This document shows, in pieces, positions 1-5,430 of a DNA stretch of 5,430 bases (position 1 is its first letter; the number at the start of each line of letters is the position of its first letter). The DNA lies in contig JAKFXW010000032.1 in assembly GCA_021731185.1 (NCBI GenBank), positions 1 to 5,430 of the forward strand, in the 5' to 3' direction. Under the pieces are notes generated by a model. It was not told the origin of the DNA and ran no database searches. It saw nothing but the letters and a program-made list of their open reading frames with translations. Origin of the DNA: Gallionellaceae bacterium (lineage in GTDB: Bacteria > Pseudomonadota > Gammaproteobacteria > Burkholderiales > Gallionellaceae). Both the position numbers and the translations under genes were made by a program.

Positions 1-987
1 GTGGAAACCATGCGCGCTACGATTGAATCTTTGGGCGGGGAATTTCACTTTCAAAGTAAGGTGGCCGATATTTTTATCGAGACTGCTCCTGATAAAACCA
101 GACAAATTCGCGGTGTGGTGCTGGCCAGCGGCGAGCACATTGCGAGCGATCATGTGATTCTTGCAGTGGGACACAGCGCGCGCGACACGTTTGAAATGCT
201 GCACCAGCACGGCGTATATATGGAGGCGAAACCTTTTTCCATCGGCTTTCGCATCGAGCATCCGCAATCGTTGATCGACCGCGCACGCTTCGGTAAAAAC
301 GCGGGCAACCCCCAGCTCGGCGCGGCGGATTACAAACTGGTGCATCACGCCAGCAACGGTCGTTCGGTTTATAGCTTTTGCATGTGTCCCGGCGGGACGG
401 TGGTGGCGGCAACATCGGAAGTGGGGCGCGTGGTCACCAATGGCATGAGCCAATATTCGCGCAATGAACGCAACGCCAACAGCGGTATAGTGGTGGGCAT
501 CACACCCAATGATTACCCCGGCGATGTGCTGGCCGGCATGCATTTTCAACGGCACTGGGAATCACGCGCTTATCTTCTGGGTGGAGAAAATTATTGTGCG
601 CCCGGACAACTGGTCGGTGATTTTCTAACAGGCAAATCTTCCGCAGCATTCGGCAGTGTGCTGCCTTCATATACCCCTGGCGTGCATCTAACTGATCTTT
701 CCACTGCTTTGCCGGATTACGCTATTTACGCCATACGCGAAGCCATTCCCGCGCTCGACAAACAACTCAAAGGCTTTGCCCTGCACGATGCTGTGCTCAC
801 TGGCATTGAGTCACGCACCTCGTCCCCTGTTCGTATTAAACGCGCTGCTAATTTTACAAGCATCAACACACTGGGGCTGTATCCGGCGGGTGAGGGCGCG
901 GGGTACGCGGGCGGTATTCTTTCCGCAGCAGTGGATGGTATTGAAGTAGCTGAAGCCGTCGCGCGCAGTATGATGGCTATTCGATAG
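1..987 (+). CDS. FAD-dependent dehydrogenase (COG2509 type), C-terminal part, truncated by window edge
   Basis: This is the last 328 codons of a predicted cytoplasmic flavoprotein oxidoreductase of the uncharacterised FAD-dependent dehydrogenase family (COG2509); substrate and pathway are unknown. Visible family marks are ILAVGHSARD at residues 53-62 (end of a nucleotide-binding fold strand), PFSIGFRIEHP at 78-88, the cysteine-containing SFCMCPGG at 125-132, and the C-terminal FAD-contacting segment PAGEGAGYAGGI at 295-306, followed by a helix typical of these enzymes. The GTG at position 1 is almost certainly an internal Val codon: family members are, from memory, about 530-540 residues long, and the sequence V-E-T-M-R-A-T-I lies in mid-protein. 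The N-terminal dinucleotide-binding Rossmann motif (GxGxxG) therefore lies upstream of the window. The gene ends with TAG and converges with the porin gene; no partner gene is visible. Family assignment is confident, biochemical role is not. Confidence 0.88.
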   Translation: METMRATIESLGGEFHFQSKVADIFIETAPDKTRQIRGVVLASGEHIASDHVILAVGHSARDTFEMLHQHGVYMEAKPFSIGFRIEHPQSLIDRARFGKNAGNPQLGAADYKLVHHASNGRSVYSFCMCPGGTVVAATSEVGRVVTNGMSQYSRNERNANSGIVVGITPNDYPGDVLAGMHFQRHWESRAYLLGGENYCAPGQLVGDFLTGKSSAAFGSVLPSYTPGVHLTDLSTALPDYAIYAIREAIPALDKQLKGFALHDAVLTGIESRTSSPVRIKRAANFTSINTLGLYPAGEGAGYAGGILSAAVDGIEVAEAVARSMMAIR

Positions 988-997
988 GAATTGAGTT

Positions 998-1010
998 TGC
1001 CCTGAGGGCA
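998..1010. other. Short stem-loop just after the flavoprotein stop codon
   Basis: TGCCC (998-1002) and GGGCA (1006-1010) are perfect inverted arms around a TGA loop, starting 11 bases after the stop of the flavoprotein gene. The placement would suit an mRNA 3'-end hairpin, but the stem is only 5 bp, the loop is tight and no T-run follows (TGTGACCGG), so it is a poor intrinsic terminator. Function is unproven. Confidence 0.2.
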
Positions 1011-1083
1011 TGTGACCGGATCGGCGCAGGGCGTTATGCTCCCGCCGCTTTCGGTAGTGACTTGCCTGGATTCTGATTTGATA

Positions 1084-1103
1084 CCTCGCGGCTTGCCGCG
1101 AGG
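1084..1103. repeat. REP-like GC-rich palindrome between convergent genes
   Basis: CCTCGCGGC (1084-1092) and GCCGCGAGG (1095-1103) are perfect 9-bp inverted arms separated by TT; as RNA this is more likely an 8-bp stem with a CTTG loop. It sits in the 135-bp gap between the stop codons of the flavoprotein and porin genes, about 20 bases beyond the porin stop. Neither strand has a T-run after the stem, so it is not a standard intrinsic terminator. The flanks (GATA before, CTCATTCAAA after) and the core resemble short extragenic palindromes scattered in many proteobacterial genomes. Read on the minus strand, the core translates as the string NEPRGKPRG, which I recall from spurious ORFs over such repeats. 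Only one copy is present here, so its repeat status is inferred. It may protect or trim 3' mRNA ends. Confidence 0.55.
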
Positions 1104-1107
1104 CTCA

Positions 1108-1119
1108 TTCAAATTTGAA
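1108..1119. other. Perfect 12-bp AT-rich palindrome
   Basis: TTCAAATTTGAA is identical to its reverse complement. It lies between the REP-like hairpin and the porin stop codon. With no loop it cannot form a good RNA hairpin, and its position downstream of both flanking genes argues against an operator. It may simply be part of the repeat's flank. Confidence 0.2.
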
Positions 1120-1122
1120 AGT

Positions 1123-2415
1123 TTAAAACTGCATTTCACCCCACACCCAAAATTTATTGGTGTCAAAATTCCAAGGAGTTGTGTTTTGTACCGTAGTGCT
1201 TGTTTTGAAACTAGCATACTTGGCAGCAAGCATATAGTTTTTATCAAAGGTTTTCATGACTTGAAAATTCCACTCTGTTCCATATTTCGCGCCGCCCGTA
1301 TCTGCACGATAATCGCGATACACCGCCATAAAATTAACATCTGCTATGTTTGTGGCCGCAGTGAAAAATGTATCCTTTAAACCCGATGCTGGAATAGTTA
1401 CAAATTTATCAACCCAGCCGTTAACGTTATGCAGAGAGGCTAACGGAGTGGAGAATGCGTTAGTACCATCACCACCCAGCACTTCATGACTTAATTTAAA
1501 TTCAGCAATCTTGAAATCAATGCCACCTTCTGCAAATATATACTTATTGGTATAGGTCGCTGGATTATCCTTGTAACTTGATTGTGTCGCATACTCTGCC
1601 GTATACAATAAATTATTCGAATCCATCGGCGTACTACCTTTGAATCTTAGACCCAATGTTTTGGTTGAATCAAACTGACTCCTGTTAGCAAAAGCCGCAC
1701 TAGCAGGCAAATCAAAGTCCAGCATATAGCCATACGCGACCACTTCGCCCGCAGTCAAACCTTTGTATTTCACATTAAGAATTGGGGAAGAATTCATTTT
1801 AAAATTACCCGCCTGACCACCAAAAGGGGCAATAGCGGCATCGGTGTTTGGACGGTTAAGATTTGTTAAAAGTCCAGCTGTAATTATGGTGTCCGGTAAG
1901 TAGTTATTAACCAGCATAAAAGAATCGTAGGTTTGCTCATTCTGCCGCCAAGATCTCGTACCTATAAATCTGGAGTTGTCTAAATTGATACGTTGCCGCC
2001 CCCATTTAATAACGGTTTGAGAGTTAAGCTCGTTGTAACTAATGAACGCCTGGTTCATTTCTGTTCCCTCTGGATCAACAATAACCGAATAATTGGTCTT
2101 ACCATTTACGGTGCTGTTGTAGTTCTGTGCGCCAAATGCGTGCACGGTTTCTGCTTCAACCATTACGGCAAAGTTTTTGTAGGTTGCTGTTTCATAGCCA
2201 AAACGCAAGCGTGCAGTTGATGCATCTGCTTTAATAGTTTGTCCAGGATTACGGACACCTTCATAAAAATAGCGCAGGCTGCCTGAACTTTTGCCACTGG
2301 TGATTGCTTCAGTAACAGTCTCAGCTGCGCCTGCGTGCGTTGTTAATGTCAAACATGCAATGCCAGTTACAAGTGCGAATATTTTTTGTATTAAAGTGTT
2401 GCGACAGCAATTCAT
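1123..2415 (-). CDS. Outer-membrane porin-like beta-barrel protein (alginate-export/Opr type)
   Basis: This gene encodes a 430-residue predicted outer-membrane beta-barrel, probably a channel for small solutes; the substrate cannot be read from sequence. The ATG at 2415 is chosen because an AAGGGAG ribosome site lies 6 bases upstream and a clean signal peptide follows: a basic start (R5, K11), a hydrophobic core at about 12-26, and an AGA-A cleavage site near residue 30. A longer in-frame reading up to 2505 has no comparable support. The mature part alternates polar and aromatic residues as beta-strands do. It carries DPEGTEMNQA at 114-123, GRQRI at 139-143 and WRQNEQTYD at 156-164, a pattern I associate with alginate-export-domain/Opr-type porins of beta- and gammaproteobacteria. 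It ends in ...GEMQF, with the terminal Phe recognised by the BAM assembly machinery. The gene looks more AT-rich than its neighbours. It is divergent from chrA and convergent with the flavoprotein gene, so probably monocistronic. Confidence 0.85.
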   Translation of the reverse strand: MNCCRNTLIQKIFALVTGIACLTLTTHAGAAETVTEAITSGKSSGSLRYFYEGVRNPGQTIKADASTARLRFGYETATYKNFAVMVEAETVHAFGAQNYNSTVNGKTNYSVIVDPEGTEMNQAFISYNELNSQTVIKWGRQRINLDNSRFIGTRSWRQNEQTYDSFMLVNNYLPDTIITAGLLTNLNRPNTDAAIAPFGGQAGNFKMNSSPILNVKYKGLTAGEVVAYGYMLDFDLPASAAFANRSQFDSTKTLGLRFKGSTPMDSNNLLYTAEYATQSSYKDNPATYTNKYIFAEGGIDFKIAEFKLSHEVLGGDGTNAFSTPLASLHNVNGWVDKFVTIPASGLKDTFFTAATNIADVNFMAVYRDYRADTGGAKYGTEWNFQVMKTFDKNYMLAAKYASFKTSTTVQNTTPWNFDTNKFWVWGEMQF

Positions 2416-2421
2416 AAAATA

Positions 2422-2428
2422 CTCCCTT
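2422..2428 (-). promoter_or_regulatory. Ribosome binding site of the porin gene
   Basis: The minus strand reads AAGGGAG, 6 bases before the ATG at 2415. It is a strong Shine-Dalgarno match and decides the start against the upstream in-frame alternative at 2505. Confidence 0.75.
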
Positions 2429-2459
2429 AAATGGTTTAGTAAGATTGAAAAAATTGAAA

Positions 2460-2465
2460 ATTGTA
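2460..2465 (-). promoter_or_regulatory. Candidate -10 box for the porin gene
   Basis: The minus strand reads TACAAT, five of six bases of the sigma-70 -10 consensus. It would start transcription near 2453 and give a leader of about 37 bases containing the ribosome site. The hexamer 17 bases upstream (TAGTTA) is only a weak -35 match, so an activator or a different promoter is possible. Confidence 0.3.
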
Positions 2466-2527
2466 AGTGATGAGTGTTAACGTAACTAACCAAAACAGAC
2501 CGCACGGTAACAACTAAAAAAGTTGCC

Positions 2528-2544
2528 CTGACGATAATTGTCAG
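2528..2544. promoter_or_regulatory. Operator-like dyad in the divergent porin/chrA intergenic region
   Basis: CTGACGATAATTGTCAG is a 17-bp interrupted palindrome: the CTGAC/GTCAG arms match fully, AT/AT pairs inside, and only one position pair (G/T) breaks the symmetry. It lies 112 bases upstream of the porin ATG and about 145 bases upstream of the chrA ATG, where a dimeric regulator could act on either gene. No regulator gene is in the window and I cannot assign a family. A chance dyad in AT-rich DNA is possible. Confidence 0.3.
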
Positions 2545-2654
2545 CAGCTCTATGATTCCGAATAAAAAATAAACACCTTACAACATACATGCAATACACA
2601 TGTCTGGATAATTGTACAGAAAGTAGCTTTTAATTCCAATGGTTTCGTGCGCGA

Positions 2655-2660
2655 TATACT
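2655..2660 (+). promoter_or_regulatory. Candidate -10 box for chrA
   Basis: TATACT matches five of six bases of the sigma-70 -10 consensus and would start transcription near 2667, leaving a leader of about 23 bases before the ATG at 2690. The -35 region is poor: TTCCAA lies 15 bases upstream and ATTCCA 16 bases upstream, each with three of six consensus bases. No clear Shine-Dalgarno sequence is seen between this box and the ATG. Confidence 0.3.
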
Positions 2661-2689
2661 GCACAAGTTACTTTATTTGATTGTGCATT

Positions 2690-4096
2690 ATGGACACACT
2701 CCATTCGCAACCTGATTCTCTCCAGCCTGAATTGCCACCAGCTATTTTGCCGCCAGTCACCTTAACGCAAGCCGCGCTGTATTGGCTAAAGCTAGGCTGC
2801 ATCAGCTTTGGCGGGCCAGCAGGACAAATTGCGATCATGCACCGTGATTTGGTGGAACAAAAACGCTGGCTGTCGGAGAAACGATTTTTACATGCGTTAA
2901 ATTACTGCATGGTGTTGCCCGGTCCCGAGGCACAACAATTAGCAGTGTACATCGGCTGGCTGATGCATCGCACATGGGGCGGCATAATTGCAGGCACGCT
3001 ATTTGTGCTGCCGTCATTTTTCCTGTTACTGCTGTTAGCCTAGATTTATATGGCTTATGGCGAGCTGCCCGCCGTGGCGGCGGTGCTGTATGGCATGAAG
3101 CCCGCAGTCGTGGCGCTGGTGGCCTTCGCGTCTTATCGAATTGGTTCTAGAATATTAAAAAATTCCTTGCTGTGGGCGATCTCCATATTCGCTTTCAGCG
3201 CGATATTTATATTTCACATCCCCTTTCCTTTAATCATTTTCATCGCGGCGGTTATGGGATATTTGGGCGGACGTTACGCGCCCAAGCAATTCTCCGCAGG
3301 CAGTGGTCATCATACCCAGCACGTGCAACAAGGCACTGCATTGATCGATGATGACACCGCCATCCCCGCGCACGCGATATTTAGCTGGCGAAAATTCGCG
3401 ATGATATTGCTCATCGGGATCAGTATTTGGCTTGTTGCCATGCTGATTTTATTCATGCAATACGGCTGGGAAAATACCTATACTCAAATGGGCTGGTTTT
3501 TTACCAAGGCGGCATTGCTCACCTTTGGCGGCGCATACGCGGTACTGCCCTATGTTTATCAGGGCGCGGTAGAAAATTATCAGTGGCTCAGTGCCACGCA
3601 AATGATAGACGGGCTGGCACTCGGCGAAACTACGCCGGGTCCGCTCATCATCGTGATTACTTTTGTTGGATTCGTCGGCGGCTGGACGCACCCGGTTTTG
3701 GGTACAGATGCAGCCTTAATCTCGGCGCTGCTGGCTGCCACCATTGCGACATTTTTCACCTTCCTGCCCAGCTTCATCTTCATCTTCATGGGCGCGCCGT
3801 TTATCGAAACCACGCGCGGCAACTTAAAACTTACCGCACCACTCACCGCGATAACTGCCGCCATAGTCGGTGTTATCGCCAGTCTCGCGCTATTTTTTGC
3901 CTATCATGTATTTTGGCATGCTGGATTTATCAACGACTCAACAGATTGGATTGCCACTAACTTGCACACGATAGATAAATTTTCTGCGGTGTTAACCATC
4001 AGTGCCGCCTTTGTCTTGGTTCGCTACAAAATCGGAGTCATCCCGGTCATTTTAGCTTGTGGGTTGATTGGTATGGCTTGGAAATTAGGAATATAA
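2690..4096 (+). pseudogene. chrA: Chromate transporter (CHR family, two-domain type) interrupted by an in-frame TAG
   Basis: An intact product would be an inner-membrane ChrA protein that exports chromate, giving chromate resistance. The frame runs 469 codons from ATG 2690 to TAA 4096, typical of or slightly above long-chain CHR proteins (about 400-450 residues). The only break is TAG at 3041-3043 (codon 118). Both halves carry family motifs: SFGGPAGQIA at codons 39-48 and NYCMVLPGPEAQQLA at 71-85 in the N-terminal domain, then LTFGGAY at 277-283 and GETTPGP at 312-318 in the C-terminal domain, with many hydrophobic membrane segments. The context, LLLLLA-stop-IYMAYG, corresponds to the family's ...SWIY.AYG, so a TGG-to-TAG change explains the break. 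The 117-residue first fragment ends within the N-terminal domain, so this is not the natural split of short-chain ChrA pairs. The ATG at 3050 could allow reinitiation of a 348-residue fragment, but no ribosome site precedes it. TTG 2681 is a less likely start. No chrB-type regulator gene is adjacent. A sequencing error is possible. Confidence 0.85.
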
Positions 4097-4147
4097 ACAA
4101 ACGCTGAATGATTTTTTGCGTTAGCTGGGCAGGCTTAAATCAACCCT

Positions 4148-4177
4148 GTAGGATGTGCCGATGCCAAGAGGCGCACC
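4148..4177. repeat. Hairpin-forming dispersed-repeat candidate between chrA and cca
   Basis: The segment starts GTAGGATGTGCC and ends GGCGCACCTT, touching the cca stop codon. TGTGCC (4154-4159) pairs with GGCGCA (4170-4175) through six base pairs, one of them a U-G wobble when read from the plus strand, around a 10-base loop. The GTAGG-TG...GCGCACC layout resembles small intergenic palindromes I recall as common in proteobacterial genomes. With one copy here, that is inference. No T-run follows on either strand. The remainder of 4097-4147 holds only a weak AACGC/GCGTT inverted pair around a T-rich 13-base loop. Confidence 0.35.
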
Positions 4178-5392
4178 TTATTTCAACACACTCACTGCTG
4201 CCACGCGCGCAGCGTGCAAGCGTGCGGCAATTGCGCCATTGTTAGTGCATTGTTTAGCAATTTCTCCTGCGTCGACACTTTGTGCTGCTTGCAGCGCACG
4301 CAGTAAATACGCAGCTTGTGGGTAATCATCTTGTTCGTGTCCGGTACGGCCACGGGCATCTGCGGCACAGGCTTGCAGCACTTGTGTGAAGCGTTCCGGT
4401 CTGCGCCAGGCATCACAATTTTGCAGGAGTCGAACGATGGTTTCCGGGCGCAGTTCCAATGCACGATGCACATCGCCGTGGTAACGCGCCACCAGCAAGG
4501 CTAAATCACGACAATCTGCAGGAACTCGTATGCGCTCGCATAGTGAGCGAAGTAATTCTACGCTACGCGCTTCGTGACCGATGTGTCGCGGAAGTATGTG
4601 CGCGGGAGTGTTACCTTTACCGAGATCGTGAGTTAGCGCGGCAAAGCGCACTTCCAGGGTATATCCATAAAGTGCGGCATCTTCCAGCACCAGCATGGTA
4701 TGCACGCCACAATCAATTTCTGGATGATGTTGTGGTGGTTGTGGCACGCCGAACAATGCTTCAACTTCAGGTAATATTTTTTGCAGCGCGCCACATTCGC
4801 GCAGGGTGAGAATGAAATGCGATGGCCTTTTTTCCATGAGGCCGCGCGCCAGCTCTTGCCACACCCGTTCTGGCACCAAGGCATCCACCTCACCATTGGC
4901 CACCATATCGCGCATCAAATTCATAGTCTCAGGTGCGATGCAAAATCCAGTGCGCGCGACAAATCGGGCAGCGCGCAATATCCGCACCGGATCTTCACTG
5001 AAAGCAGGGCTGACGTGCCGCAGAATCCGCGCCTGTATATCTGCCACGCCATGATAGGGATCAATCAAAGTGCCATCCGCTGCTTGCGCGATGGCATTGA
5101 TGGTGAAATCGCGGCGCAGTAAATCCTGCTCCAGCGTGACATCCGGCGTGGCGTGTACGACAAAGCCTTTGTAGCCGGGTGTGGTTTTGCGCTCGGTGCG
5201 TGCTAGCGCATATTCTTCGTGTGTTACGGGATGGAGAAATACTGGAAAATCTTTACCGACTGGCTTGAAACCGCGCGCTACCATGTCTTCCGGTGTACTG
5301 CCTACCACGACCCAATCGCGATCCTGCACGGATATGCCCAATAATTGATCGCGCACCGCACCGCCTACACAATAGGTTATTAATTGGCCCAT
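4178..5392 (-). CDS. cca: CCA-adding tRNA nucleotidyltransferase with HD domain
   Basis: This 404-residue cytoplasmic enzyme adds or repairs the 3'-terminal CCA of tRNAs using CTP and ATP, without a nucleic acid template. It is a bacterial class II enzyme aligning nearly end to end with E. coli Cca. The nucleotidyltransferase head shows VGGAVRDQLLG at residues 9-19 and the metal-binding pair D24 and D26 in DRDW. The flexible-loop region follows with EEYALARTERK at 59-69, then LRRDFTINA at 92-100. The nucleotide-selecting helix region has EDPVRILRAARF at 133-144 and ERVWQEL at 175-181. An HD phosphohydrolase domain follows, with HPEID at 223-227 and H255-D256 in THDLGKG; in E. coli this domain has phosphatase and phosphodiesterase activities. 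The ATG at 5392 gives the family's normal N-terminus and is preceded by a weak TTGGAA ribosome site. No broken motif is seen. Its promoter lies beyond the window's right edge or within its last 38 bases. It converges with chrA. Confidence 0.97.
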   Translation of the reverse strand: MGQLITYCVGGAVRDQLLGISVQDRDWVVVGSTPEDMVARGFKPVGKDFPVFLHPVTHEEYALARTERKTTPGYKGFVVHATPDVTLEQDLLRRDFTINAIAQAADGTLIDPYHGVADIQARILRHVSPAFSEDPVRILRAARFVARTGFCIAPETMNLMRDMVANGEVDALVPERVWQELARGLMEKRPSHFILTLRECGALQKILPEVEALFGVPQPPQHHPEIDCGVHTMLVLEDAALYGYTLEVRFAALTHDLGKGNTPAHILPRHIGHEARSVELLRSLCERIRVPADCRDLALLVARYHGDVHRALELRPETIVRLLQNCDAWRRPERFTQVLQACAADARGRTGHEQDDYPQAAYLLRALQAAQSVDAGEIAKQCTNNGAIAARLHAARVAAVSVLK

Positions 5393-5430
5393 TATTCCAA
5401 TTCCCGATAAAAACGATCACTGTGTTACCT

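Noticed and set aside
726..1247. Minus-strand open frame of 173 codons containing NEPRGKPRG
   Set aside because: It lies antisense to the flavoprotein gene and crosses the palindrome; the NEPRGKPRG string is the translation of the repeat itself.
1012..1380. Plus-strand open frame of 122 codons starting in the gap after the flavoprotein gene
   Set aside because: It runs over the REP-like hairpin and then antisense through the porin 3' end; it has no ribosome site or recognisable protein pattern.
2416..2505. A 30-residue N-terminal extension of the porin
   Set aside because: The extension lacks a ribosome site and would bury the signal peptide; the ATG at 2415 has a strong Shine-Dalgarno match and a normal signal peptide after it.
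2511..2525. CAACT/AGTTG inverted pair around five A residues
   Set aside because: The arms are only 5 bp in AT-rich DNA; its minus-strand T-run lies within the hairpin instead of after it, so neither terminator nor operator is supported.
2587..2603. ACATG/CATGT inverted pair upstream of chrA
   Set aside because: Short arms in low-complexity CA/TA-rich sequence are expected by chance.
3427..3960. Plus-strand open frame of 177 codons inside chrA in another frame
   Set aside because: It overlaps the conserved CHR C-terminal domain, and its composition (rich in His, Arg and Cys) looks like a frame shadow.
2690..4096. Natural two-gene short-chain ChrA pair
   Set aside because: The break lies inside the first CHR domain after 117 residues, in the same frame and without a new ribosome site; natural pairs split between the two domains.
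4101..4126. AACGC/GCGTT pair with a T-run as a chrA terminator
   Set aside because: The T-run lies inside the loop, not after the stem, and the stem is only 5 bp with a 13-base loop.

Overview
The window reads as a piece of a Gram-negative proteobacterial chromosome. The evidence is an outer-membrane porin with a signal peptide and a C-terminal phenylalanine, an HD-domain CCA-adding enzyme that closely resembles the E. coli protein, and a two-domain chromate-transporter gene. A beta- or gammaproteobacterium fits best. The REP-like hairpin is of a type I associate with Nitrosomonadales-like betaproteobacteria, but that placement is inference from memory.

Layout. (1) 1-987, plus strand: the C-terminal part of a large FAD-dependent dehydrogenase (COG2509 type), cut by the left edge. 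(2) 988-1122: a short gap between convergent genes, holding a perfect GC-rich hairpin resembling a REP element. (3) 1123-2415, minus strand: a complete porin-like gene of the alginate-export/Opr type. (4) 2416-2689: a divergent intergenic region of 274 bp with candidate promoters for both neighbours and one operator-like dyad. (5) 2690-4096, plus strand: a chrA-type chromate transporter interrupted by one in-frame TAG where the family normally has Trp; otherwise the reading frame is open throughout. (6) 4097-4177: a convergent gap with a second hairpin-type repeat candidate. (7) 4178-5392, minus strand: a complete cca gene. (8) 5393-5430: the leader of cca, with nothing else readable.

The genes do not form a single pathway or operon. 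The flavoprotein and porin converge, porin and chrA diverge, and chrA and cca converge, so each is probably its own transcription unit within this window. The most notable observation is the single-codon nonsense interruption of chrA. I see no sign of a new multi-gene system, CRISPR array, tRNA, rRNA or insertion sequence.
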